From Marinimicrobium agarilyticum DSM 16975 (GTDB taxonomy: Bacteria; Pseudomonadota; Gammaproteobacteria; Pseudomonadales; Cellvibrionaceae), in contig NZ_AUHU01000004.1 in assembly GCF_000423345.1 (NCBI RefSeq), positions 248,001-312,000 of the forward strand: DNA of 64,000 nt, in the 5' to 3' direction. Below are positions 55,041 to 62,632 of this stretch, piece after piece; within the stretch, counting starts at the first letter, position 1; each line of letters starts with the position of its first letter. Both the position numbers and the translations under genes were made by a program. The notes beneath the pieces are model-generated. The model searched no databases and had not been told where the DNA came from. It saw only the letters and a list, made by a program, of their open reading frames with translations.

Positions 55041-56567
55041 ATGAGCAAGCATATCCCTCAAAAAGTCCTGATTGTGGGCGGTGGCACCGCTGGCTGGATG
55101 ACCGCGAACCTGATGCTGGCCGCCTGGGCCGATCAGGGGGTGCAGGTCTCCCTGGTCGAGTCGCCGGACGTAGGTATTATCGGAGTGGGGGAAGGCTCCA
55201 CGCCGGTGTTGAAGCGCTTCTTTACTATGGCCGGCATCCCGGAACGGGAATGGATGCCGGCCTGTAATGCCACCTACAAGGCAGGTATTCGTTTCATCGG
55301 CTGGTCTTCCCGCCCCGGATATGAGTCCTACTTTCATCCCTTCTTTTCGACCTTTGATGAGCACCCCATCCGGACCTTTTTATCTGATGCTGATCGACAC
55401 CGGTGCAACCAAGCCTCTGGTGTTCATCCAGACCCCTATTTCCTTACTTCCCAACTTGCCAATGACAAGCTATCCCCCCGGCCCGGGTTGGGGCAATTGA
55501 AAGATCAAATTGATTACGGCTACCACTTTGATTCTGGCCTTCTGGGAGAGTTTTTGCGCAAGCAGGCCGTTAAAAAAGGGCTGCGCTATATACGTGATCA
55601 TGTGGAAGTGGTGGAACGGGGTAGAGACGGTGCCATCTCTCAGATAACCACACGGGCCTCTGGAGCGTTGAGCGCGGATCTTTATGTTGACTGTACCGGT
55701 TTCTCCGGTTTACTGATCAAGGAGGCGTTGGGTGAGAGGCTGATTTCCTTTAAGAACAACCTGTTTAACGACTCGGCGATGGCCGTACAGACGCCAATGG
55801 ATACAAACGCCCCCATCGCTCCAGAAACCCGCTCTGAGGCCTTGTCGGCCGGGTGGGTCTGGAATATTCCACTTTTCAATCGTTATGGTAATGGTTACGT
55901 CTACAGCTCGGATTTCATTTCTCGTGATGCCGCCGAAACCGAATTTCGGGCGCATCTGGGGTTGCTGGAGGCGGATGTGGCGGTTAGGCATTTGTCTATG
56001 CCCGTGGGGCGTATCGAGAACCACTGGAAGCACAATTGCGTGGCGATAGGCCTGTCTCAGGGGTTTATAGAACCCTTGGAGGCGACGGCACTGATGACGG
56101 TTCAGTTGAGTATCGAGAATATTATTTCGTTTCTCAGTCGGGCTCCCGATATTAATCAATCCTTGCGCGAGACCTACAATGCCAACGTCAATAATGTTAT
56201 CGAGGGCATTCGCGACTATATTGTGGCGCACTTTATGATGAACAGCCGTAGCGATACCGACTACTGGCGTTCCTGTCGCAATGATAGCCAACCGTCCGAG
56301 GCACTTGATTCCCTCCTGCGTGCCTGGCATTCCAGCGATGACTTTCAGGCTGAGCTGGTCCGGCAAGGCGCACGCCAAAGTTATACGCCCGCCTCTTGGT
56401 ACTGCCTGCTGGCGGGCTATGGACGGCTGCCCGGTGGGCCGAGCGATGCGGTGGCCTCATCAGCCGCTTCGGGTACGCTTGGCTTTCAGGTGCTCAAACA
56501 GCAACATGGGGACTCATTGGTGGACCATCGGGCCCAGCTCAAGGCGTTGCATTCGCTGCCGAGCTAG
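55041..56567 (+). CDS. Flavin-dependent tryptophan halogenase family protein
   Basis: This 508-residue FAD protein has the GxGxxG-type motif IVGGGTAGWM, the WxWxIP-like motif GWVWNIPL that blocks monooxygenation in halogenases, and a conserved Lys in ATYKAGIRF at the position of the catalytic Lys of PrnA. The GFIEPLEATALM segment is also family typical. Such enzymes chlorinate or brominate indoles or related compounds with reduced FAD. Many environmental members do not use free tryptophan, so the substrate is open. ATG 55041 follows GGAAAG; an ATG at 55029 lacks a ribosome site. No flavin reductase gene is adjacent. Confidence 0.85.
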   Translation: MSKHIPQKVLIVGGGTAGWMTANLMLAAWADQGVQVSLVESPDVGIIGVGEGSTPVLKRFFTMAGIPEREWMPACNATYKAGIRFIGWSSRPGYESYFHPFFSTFDEHPIRTFLSDADRHRCNQASGVHPDPYFLTSQLANDKLSPRPGLGQLKDQIDYGYHFDSGLLGEFLRKQAVKKGLRYIRDHVEVVERGRDGAISQITTRASGALSADLYVDCTGFSGLLIKEALGERLISFKNNLFNDSAMAVQTPMDTNAPIAPETRSEALSAGWVWNIPLFNRYGNGYVYSSDFISRDAAETEFRAHLGLLEADVAVRHLSMPVGRIENHWKHNCVAIGLSQGFIEPLEATALMTVQLSIENIISFLSRAPDINQSLRETYNANVNNVIEGIRDYIVAHFMMNSRSDTDYWRSCRNDSQPSEALDSLLRAWHSSDDFQAELVRQGARQSYTPASWYCLLAGYGRLPGGPSDAVASSAASGTLGFQVLKQQHGDSLVDHRAQLKALHSLPS

Positions 56568-56683
56568 CGTCCGCCACCTGGTGACTAAATCGTTGGCGCA
56601 GGAGTGAGTTTGTGCCGCTCGGGGAGGCGCTCTGTGGTAATTTATGACCCCGATGAGCTTTGAGTCCTACAAAGGTTGATCTT

Positions 56684-57073
56684 ATGATAAAGAACGCATT
56701 TTTAGCCATTTTCACTATGTTGTTTATATCGGCCGTCATCAGTACGGCCCACGCAGAGGAGTACCCAGTGCGCCACATTGTTGCCTTTAAGTATACCGAC
56801 GGAGCGACCGACGCTCAGATTCAGCAAGTAACGGACGCGTTTCGTGCTTTGCAGCATAAGATCCCCGGGGTTGTCTCCTTTGAGCACGGCGTCAATAACA
56901 GCCCGGAGGGATTGAATAAGGGGTTCAAGCACGTTTACGTGGTTACCTTCGAAGATGAGAAGGCGAGGGACGCCTACCTCCCGCATCCGGAGCACAAGAA
57001 GTTTGGTGCGCTGCTGGAGGAGCTCGGCATCCTGGAAGATGCGTTTGTGATCGACTATTCGTTAACCGAGTAG
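56684..57073 (+). CDS. Secreted Dabb (stress-responsive alpha/beta barrel) domain protein
   Basis: The 129-residue product has a Sec signal (cleavage about AHA-EEY, residue 23) followed by one Dabb domain: RHIVAFKYTDGATDAQIQQV, IPGVVSFEHGVNNSPEG, KHVYVVTFEDEKARDAYLPHPEHKKF. Dabb proteins form dimeric barrels; most are cytoplasmic, and some bind or cyclise polyketides, so an exported one is uncommon. AAAGG precedes ATG 56684. It lies 116 bp after the halogenase-like gene on the same strand and may share its transcript. Confidence 0.88.
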   Translation: MIKNAFLAIFTMLFISAVISTAHAEEYPVRHIVAFKYTDGATDAQIQQVTDAFRALQHKIPGVVSFEHGVNNSPEGLNKGFKHVYVVTFEDEKARDAYLPHPEHKKFGALLEELGILEDAFVIDYSLTE

Positions 57074-57079
57074 AGTGCC

Positions 57080-57117
57080 CGCGGCGTTGTTGCCATTGCA
57101 TTGGCAAGAACGCCGCG
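57080..57117. terminator. Bidirectional hairpin between convergent genes
   Basis: CGCGGCGTTGTTGCCA (57080-57095) pairs with TGGCAAGAACGCCGCG (57102-57117) over 15 of 16 positions with a 6-nt loop. It separates the Dabb gene from the end of the DUF2892 operon and probably ends transcripts from both sides. Confidence 0.65.
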
Positions 57118-57179
57118 AGTGTAAGGCCCCTTAAGCGAAGGCGCGATGTCTTCGTCCCTTCGTCCGCTCGCTATTTCGG

Positions 57180-57395
57180 CTACTGTGCCCTCGCCCGTTC
57201 GGCTTCTGTTTTCAGATTAAAGACCTTCCGCATGACGATTGCCGCTGGGCAAAAACCCGTGAACGATTGCTGAAACAGGTTGGCGCCGACGAATACGGTC
57301 AGCCAGATGAAGGCCGGGTGGACCCAGACCGTCAGAGCGACGGATAGCAGGACCATGAATCCGGCGAAGGCGGTAACGGCTTTTTCAAGACTCAT
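57180..57395 (-). CDS. DUF2892 family small inner-membrane protein
   Basis: This 71-residue protein has two hydrophobic helices (residues about 6-24 and 28-44) and the signature NLFQQSFTGFCPAAIVMRKV, including the conserved FTGFCP. DUF2892 domains occur alone or fused to rhodanese (YgaP) and often sit in sulfur- or persulfide-responsive operons. Here it is the last gene of the operon controlled by a SqrR/BigR-like regulator, in keeping with such a role. The conserved Cys may matter for sulfur chemistry; this is inference. Confidence 0.88.
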   Translation of the reverse strand: MSLEKAVTAFAGFMVLLSVALTVWVHPAFIWLTVFVGANLFQQSFTGFCPAAIVMRKVFNLKTEAERARAQ

Positions 57396-57408
57396 AACGG
57401 TAACTCCT

Positions 57409-58692
57409 CTAGAAAGAATAACGCATACGCAGGTAGGCGTTTTGGTTGTCTTCGAGTTGTCCGAAGAAGGTGTGGGCTTCTTCGCCGAAGAACAGGTTTA
57501 AGCCGGCGCTCAGACTCAGGTGGTCATCGAACCGGTAGTCCAGCGCGGGACGGAGGTGACCGTCCCGGTCGCTGGGGGAATAAAAACCGAACAGTGACAA
57601 CGTGAGCCGGTCCCGCGCGTCGCGCCAGCTCAGGTGCGTGGTCACCAGAGTGCGGTTCTGCTCGGGCTCCCATTCGGGATTGGGGCTGTGGGCGAGCAGG
57701 GCAGCGTGGTTTTGGGTGTGTTCCAGATAGAGTTGCACACTTGCAGTCAGTCGCGCCATCAGTTCCCGCTCATAGCCCAGCAGGCCACGCCATTGGCTGT
57801 TGGGTAGACCCGGTTTGTTGCCTTCGGAGTCCTCGGTGCTGTCGTGGTAGGCCACCTCGGCGTTGATCAGCCCCGTGCCCACTGGCGAGCGAGCGGATGC
57901 CCCCCAGACTCGCAGTGGCGCGAAGGTGGGCTGTGGGTTTACGGTCGGTGCGTCTGGTTCGCTCAGGGCCATGGGGCTTTTGGTGTAGCCGTCGTACCCA
58001 TAGAAAGCCAGCTCCAGTGACCCCAGGTTGCGGTAAACGCGCAGCGCGAGTTCGTCCTCGTCCGGCTCAAGCGCAGTAAACGCTTGTGCTTCGCCAATCA
58101 GGGACCCCGCGACCGGGTTGAACAGTGAAAGGCGTTCGGCCCTCAGGTAGTTGTCCGGGGTAAACTCCGGCGTCCACGCCAGTTCAACATTGGCCCAGTC
58201 GAAGTAACCGGAAAGGCGAACGGCATCCTGAGGGGCTTTGAGGTACTCGTTGTCCCGACCGATGAAGAAGGCCTGCCAGTCTTTCGCAAAGAGGTCGTTC
58301 AGAAAGAGGTAATCCCCGGTGCCCCAGGTCATTACCTGACGACCCAGTTTGACGTCCAGGTTGGACCGGGGGCTGAACCCCAGGCTCAGTTCCCGGGCCT
58401 GGGCATCCCACTCATCCAGTACTCCGTCGTACAACAGGTCGCCTTTGGCGGTGTACTGGATCGAGGAAAGCTGGCCGTCAGTTTCCAGCCGCACGCGGGC
58501 GTCGCTCAGGCTAATGCGCTCATGATAGGGGCTGGGCTCCAGCCGGCTACCAACGCCGAATTCGGCAAAGCCATACAGGGGAAACGCCGACTCTGCTTCC
58601 GCCTCCCACCCGCCGGTTTCCCAATCGTCCCAGCCATCCTCCGCTTGGGCGGTGGCGGCGAGCAGGGCGAACGTCAACAGCATTTGTCTCAC
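57409..58692 (-). CDS. Outer-membrane beta-barrel protein of the RND/LolA-like operon
   Basis: This 427-residue protein has a signal peptide (cleavage about AQA-ED, residue 17), an acidic N-terminus (GWDDWETGGWEAEAE), then many amphipathic strands (for example KLGRQVMTWGTGDYLFLNDLF) ending in AYLRMRYSF with terminal Phe. Size suggests 14-18 strands. I do not assign a named family; it recalls DUF1302-type barrels that travel with RND exporters and LolA/DUF1329-like proteins. It lies between the LolA-like gene (15 bp) and the DUF2892 gene (13 bp), so all are one transcript. Confidence 0.78.
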   Translation of the reverse strand: MRQMLLTFALLAATAQAEDGWDDWETGGWEAEAESAFPLYGFAEFGVGSRLEPSPYHERISLSDARVRLETDGQLSSIQYTAKGDLLYDGVLDEWDAQARELSLGFSPRSNLDVKLGRQVMTWGTGDYLFLNDLFAKDWQAFFIGRDNEYLKAPQDAVRLSGYFDWANVELAWTPEFTPDNYLRAERLSLFNPVAGSLIGEAQAFTALEPDEDELALRVYRNLGSLELAFYGYDGYTKSPMALSEPDAPTVNPQPTFAPLRVWGASARSPVGTGLINAEVAYHDSTEDSEGNKPGLPNSQWRGLLGYERELMARLTASVQLYLEHTQNHAALLAHSPNPEWEPEQNRTLVTTHLSWRDARDRLTLSLFGFYSPSDRDGHLRPALDYRFDDHLSLSAGLNLFFGEEAHTFFGQLEDNQNAYLRMRYSF

Positions 58693-58707
58693 GTGGGTCT
58701 CCCGGAA

Positions 58708-59526
58708 TCAGTTGAGCCATTCGGTGGGTGGGTTGCGCAGGCTGCGTTCGGAAAATACCGATTCCGGCAGCCCGAGGTCGTAGGCAATGTTGCGGAACTG
58801 CATTTCCGTCTGACCGCCGGTTTCCAGGTCGCGCATGACTGAGTGCGTGACCGTGGGGTAACCCTCGATGGTTTGGATCTCGAGCACTTCCATTTGCCGA
58901 TAGGTTTTGCCCTGGGCGTTCTTGTAATCCGTGGAGACGGGCAGCATGGTCTTCCGGTCGATAGCGACGATGTAATGATCGAACTCCACGGACGCGGGGT
59001 CTTTGGGTGTGCCTTTCAGGCGGTAGACTTCCTCGGTGGTTTCCAGAAGCTCGTAGTGATCCAGCTGCGTGCTGCGCCCGGAAACGTCTTCGTAAAAGAA
59101 GTGTGAGCCGACGAAAGCGGTACGCTTGTCCCCGGCAGAGATGCGTTTGACCAGGTCGAGGCCGGGTAGATAAAGCCAGCGATCGTCTTCGGTGCCGACA
59201 CGTTTGATCACTCGAAAGACGGTGTTGCGAACATCCGCCGGGCGGGAGAAGAACACCATCATGTCCTGGGTGCTGTTGTCCTCACGGGTGCGGCGCAACA
59301 GGGTGAACTGTCGTACCTGGCGGCGGTTCTGGCGGTCGGTGATCAGCATGCGAGCCTCGGTTCGACCATCCTGGCCGGAGTAGAACGCGACCTGTTCGGC
59401 CTTTTCGACAATGGCGCGGGCATCGGTCATTGGCTCCTCGCCATAAGCGAGGGCGGTGAGAAGCATCAGAGCGGCGGCGGTGACGGTGTTTAACCAGGTC
59501 ATTGCACGGTTCGTTGAGCGATTCAT
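58708..59526 (-). CDS. Periplasmic outer membrane lipoprotein-sorting (LolA-like) protein
   Basis: This 272-residue exported protein has a signal peptide (LTALAYG-EE, residue about 30) and the PF17131-type LolA-like domain: RTEARMLITDRQNRRQVRQF, DMMVFFSRPADVRNTVFRVIKR, DRWLYLPGLDLVKRISAGDKR and FVGSHFFYEDVSGR. The fold is a half-barrel with a lipid-sized cavity. Its ATG overlaps the stop of the RND exporter gene (ATGA), and the barrel gene follows. It may carry a hydrophobic substrate from the exporter to the outer membrane; this is inferred from fold and context. Confidence 0.88.
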   Translation of the reverse strand: MNRSTNRAMTWLNTVTAAALMLLTALAYGEEPMTDARAIVEKAEQVAFYSGQDGRTEARMLITDRQNRRQVRQFTLLRRTREDNSTQDMMVFFSRPADVRNTVFRVIKRVGTEDDRWLYLPGLDLVKRISAGDKRTAFVGSHFFYEDVSGRSTQLDHYELLETTEEVYRLKGTPKDPASVEFDHYIVAIDRKTMLPVSTDYKNAQGKTYRQMEVLEIQTIEGYPTVTHSVMRDLETGGQTEMQFRNIAYDLGLPESVFSERSLRNPPTEWLN

Positions 59527-62108
59527 TCGATCGGGCTCCTGTCGGTGTGAGTGGAAGCGTTTTCGGGAGAGTCCTGGAAGCCAAACAAGATTCGGCGTAG
59601 CAGCGTGATGACCACCGGCAATAACACGAGGGTGACCAGCGCTGAGAGCGCCATGATGGAGGCCAGAAAGACACCCACGGTGATGTAGGGCACCAGCGGC
59701 GCCAGTAGCAGCGGGGTAAAACCCACGGCGATCACGATGGCGTTTCGCGCGATGGCGCGGGCCGGTTCCCGGAACATGACATCGAGGGTTTGAGACCAGT
59801 CGCCGGTTGCGCGAGCGGTGGCGCGTGCGCGCTCGACAAAGTGAATGGCAAAATCGATAGACAGGCCAAGCGTCAATGCAGAGAGCACGGCGATGGGCAT
59901 GTCGTAGTCTTTTCCGATCCAGCCGATCAGCCCGTAAATGCCGGTAATGGTCAGGGTCAAGGGCAGCATGGCGATCAGCCCAAACCAGAGCGAGCGGAAT
60001 AGAAGCACCATCATGACCAGTACGATCACAAAGGCGCTGACCAGACTGGTCGCCATGCCTTCGACCATTTCGCTCTGCCAGACCACGTTCAAGTAGGTTT
60101 TACCGGCCCATTGCATGCTGAGCCCTTCTGGTAAAGGGTGGTCTTGAATGTAGCGGTTTACCGCGTCCACGACCGCGCTCATCTGCTGGTTGTCGCCACT
60201 GGTCAGCTGTAACCAGATCAGGCTTGACTGATAGTCCGGCGTGACAAAATGCCAGAGGTCCTGGGGGCGGTGGGAGGACTGGTACTGCAGCAGTGTTTGG
60301 GCGACGGCCTCGGCGCTGCTCGGCAGTTGGAAGTCTTTTGCTTCCCCCGAGCGCAGTTCGCGATTCACGGTTTTGACCACGTCTACCAGGCTGTTACTTT
60401 TGCCCACTCGCCCGGTGTCGATCAGGGCGGACTCGAGCCGATCAAGATAGGCCAGGATGGTCGGCTGCAGAAAGGTTTGTCCCCGGCTCTGCAGTTGTTC
60501 AAGTTCTTCCATCAACGTTTCAAACACCCGCGCGTCGGTCCCGCTGGTTTCAAACAGGCGGTCGTCCAGGGCCAGAATCAGATCGGACAGGGCGTGCTCG
60601 CCGGTAAGGGCGTCGCGCTGAGCGCTCAACCAGGCCTGTTGATTCTCGCTCAGGATCTCCTTCGCCATAGCCTCGTCCAGAAGTTCGCGCGCTTGCGCGT
60701 CCGGCGAGACTGTGGAGTCGAATACCAGGTAGGCATCGTAGGTGCCGGCGAAGTGATCGTTCAGCGTGCGATCGGCGATGCGCAACTCGTGGTCGGCCTT
60801 GAACCACCGGACCGGGTTGTCATTGATCTGAATCTGAGTGATGCCCCACACCGATACGGCAAAGAGGGCGGAGAAACCGAGCACCCACAGCCGGGTCCGG
60901 GCGCGGGCGGCCCGGCCGAGGGCGGTCAGGGCGCCCGCCAGCCTGGTTTTGTCTTCATCCGGCAGGCGGTCGACCATCCGGTCCAGCGTGCTTGGGTTGA
61001 GGCTGGTCAGGTAGGCGGGGACCACCACAATGGTCATCGCGAAGGCGAGCAGGATGCCCATGCCCACAAAGAAACCGAAGATCTGAACCGGCGGAATCGG
61101 GGTCAACATCAGGGAGAAGAAACCCACGGCCGAGGTGACGGAAGTCAGCAGCATCGGCTTGAACAGGTGTGACATCACTTCGGTGACCACGACCTTGGCG
61201 TTGGCGCCGCGGCGATAGCGGTCGGCAAACTCCGAAAGAATGTGCACGGAGTCGACCACCGCGATAGGCATCAGGAAAATCGCGATCATGGAGGACATGA
61301 TGTGTACCGTGAAGCCGGCACCGATGAGCGCGCCCATGGTGATCAAAACGGTCGCCATGGCGACGATCATGGGCGACAGAATAAAGGGAATATTGCGGAA
61401 GAACACCCACAACAACAGGAAAATCGTCAGCCCGGCGAGTGGGGCGGAAATGCCCATCTGGACAAACATCTCGTGCCCGAAACGGTCTTCGGCCACCGGC
61501 AGGCCGGTGACATGCCATTGCGCATCGGAGTCCAGTGTGTCGATATGGGCGCGAATGTTTCGACTGAGCGCATAACTCCGGTTTTTGTCTTCAATGGGGA
61601 TGTAAACCGAAGCGGCTTTGCCGTCGGCGGAGACCAGGGTGTCGAACAGCAGCGGCAGATCTTCGACCTGGGTGCGAATACGTTCGGCGTCCTGCGCCGT
61701 TTCCGGCGGGGTGCGCATCATCCATTCGAACCGCAAGGTGTTTTGCTCATTTTGGGTGATGTTATCCACGGAGGCCAGGGACATGACATCGGGGCTGATA
61801 ACGCCGCCCAGTTGCTCGGCGTAGCGGGTGACGCTGTGCAAATCGGCCAGTAGACGCGGCTGGTAGATGCCATCCGGATGCACCATGCCCACCACCAGGG
61901 TGTCGTGCATGGAGAAGCGCTCTTGCACCTGGTTGTGGAACACCCGTTCCGGGTTGTCCTCGGGCAGCATGTTTTCCGGATCGGTGTCGATCTGTATCAG
62001 TGGTAACAATGCGGTAAACAAGACCGTGAGAACGCCCAAGCCCCAAAACACGGTTCTGGGGTGAGTGATGGCCCATCGGACCAAAGGCGTTTGTCGAGGG
62101 TGGTTCAT
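59523..62108 (-). CDS. RND superfamily exporter (MMPL/HpnN-like)
   Basis: This 861-residue inner-membrane protein has two repeats, each with one helix, a large periplasmic domain and a sterol-sensing-type five-helix bundle. It starts MNHPRQTPLVRWAITHPRTV. PENMLPEDNPER and the helix segments LSALTLGLSIDFAIHFVERAR and PIAVVDSVHILSEFADRYRRG are typical of MMPL/HpnN-type exporters, which move lipids or other hydrophobic molecules. It is smaller than HAE-1 pumps and needs no TolC-type partner. It is the first gene of the operon and is divergent from the ArsR gene. Confidence 0.92.
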   Translation of the reverse strand: MNHPRQTPLVRWAITHPRTVFWGLGVLTVLFTALLPLIQIDTDPENMLPEDNPERVFHNQVQERFSMHDTLVVGMVHPDGIYQPRLLADLHSVTRYAEQLGGVISPDVMSLASVDNITQNEQNTLRFEWMMRTPPETAQDAERIRTQVEDLPLLFDTLVSADGKAASVYIPIEDKNRSYALSRNIRAHIDTLDSDAQWHVTGLPVAEDRFGHEMFVQMGISAPLAGLTIFLLLWVFFRNIPFILSPMIVAMATVLITMGALIGAGFTVHIMSSMIAIFLMPIAVVDSVHILSEFADRYRRGANAKVVVTEVMSHLFKPMLLTSVTSAVGFFSLMLTPIPPVQIFGFFVGMGILLAFAMTIVVVPAYLTSLNPSTLDRMVDRLPDEDKTRLAGALTALGRAARARTRLWVLGFSALFAVSVWGITQIQINDNPVRWFKADHELRIADRTLNDHFAGTYDAYLVFDSTVSPDAQARELLDEAMAKEILSENQQAWLSAQRDALTGEHALSDLILALDDRLFETSGTDARVFETLMEELEQLQSRGQTFLQPTILAYLDRLESALIDTGRVGKSNSLVDVVKTVNRELRSGEAKDFQLPSSAEAVAQTLLQYQSSHRPQDLWHFVTPDYQSSLIWLQLTSGDNQQMSAVVDAVNRYIQDHPLPEGLSMQWAGKTYLNVVWQSEMVEGMATSLVSAFVIVLVMMVLLFRSLWFGLIAMLPLTLTITGIYGLIGWIGKDYDMPIAVLSALTLGLSIDFAIHFVERARATARATGDWSQTLDVMFREPARAIARNAIVIAVGFTPLLLAPLVPYITVGVFLASIMALSALVTLVLLPVVITLLRRILFGFQDSPENASTHTDRSPIE

Positions 62109-62134
62109 GCCGGCTCCATATTAGATTCTATTAA

Positions 62135-62229
62135 TTTAGATAAATCTAAAATAATGCAAAAGGTGGCACTTGTCACGTCTTTCGAAGGGAAAATTGATTG
62201 TTTTTCTAAATTAGGTATATCTAATTTAG
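62135..62229. promoter_or_regulatory. Two AT-rich inverted repeats between exporter operon and arsR-type gene
   Basis: Site 1 (62135-62150) is TTTAGAT-AA-ATCTAAA. Site 2 (62206-62229) has arms CTAAATTAG and CTAATTTAG with a 6-bp spacer. Both are perfect. Their centres are 75 bp apart and flank the likely divergent promoters. They are good operators for the ArsR-family repressor, acting on both directions. Confidence 0.7.
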
Positions 62230-62293
62230 GGGCGTTGACTTTATGGGCGAAATCGGGTGTATTGGGAGAGGTATTTTTCTATTGGGGCCAGTG

Positions 62294-62617
62294 ATGAGTG
62301 ATTTGACGGTTGGGCTTGAACAGATGCAGGCCCACAGCCGAGATGCGGCGGAATTGATGAAACAGATGGGCAACGAGCATCGCCTGATGGTGCTGTGTAC
62401 CCTGGGGGCGGGGGAGATGTCCGTGGGGGAGCTTAACGAGCGAATTCCGTTGAGCCAGTCGGCCTTGTCTCAGCACCTGGCCAACCTGCGTCGGGCGGGC
62501 TTGGTGGCGACGCGTAAACAGGCGCAGACGGTGTATTACCGCCTGGAGGGAGAGAAGGCTCTGAAGGTGATTGAGACGTTGCAGTCGATTTATTGCCCTG
62601 GGTTGTTGGCCGGATAA
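62294..62617 (+). CDS. ArsR family regulator of the SqrR/BigR (persulfide-sensing) type
   Basis: This 107-residue winged-helix protein has the ArsR core (MSVGELNERIPLSQSALSQHLANLRRAGLVATR, in part) and no CxC metal site. Two cysteines, C35 (RLMVLCTL) and C101 (SIYCPG), are 66 residues apart, the same spacing as the redox cysteines C41/C107 of SqrR and C42/C108 of BigR. In those proteins they form a tetrasulfide on exposure to persulfide and release DNA. The start at ATG 62294 gives the usual length; 62243 is an alternative. It is divergent from the exporter operon, with perfect inverted repeats between. Confidence 0.85.
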   Translation: MSDLTVGLEQMQAHSRDAAELMKQMGNEHRLMVLCTLGAGEMSVGELNERIPLSQSALSQHLANLRRAGLVATRKQAQTVYYRLEGEKALKVIETLQSIYCPGLLAG

Positions 62618-62632
62618 ACGCATCCGCCATCG

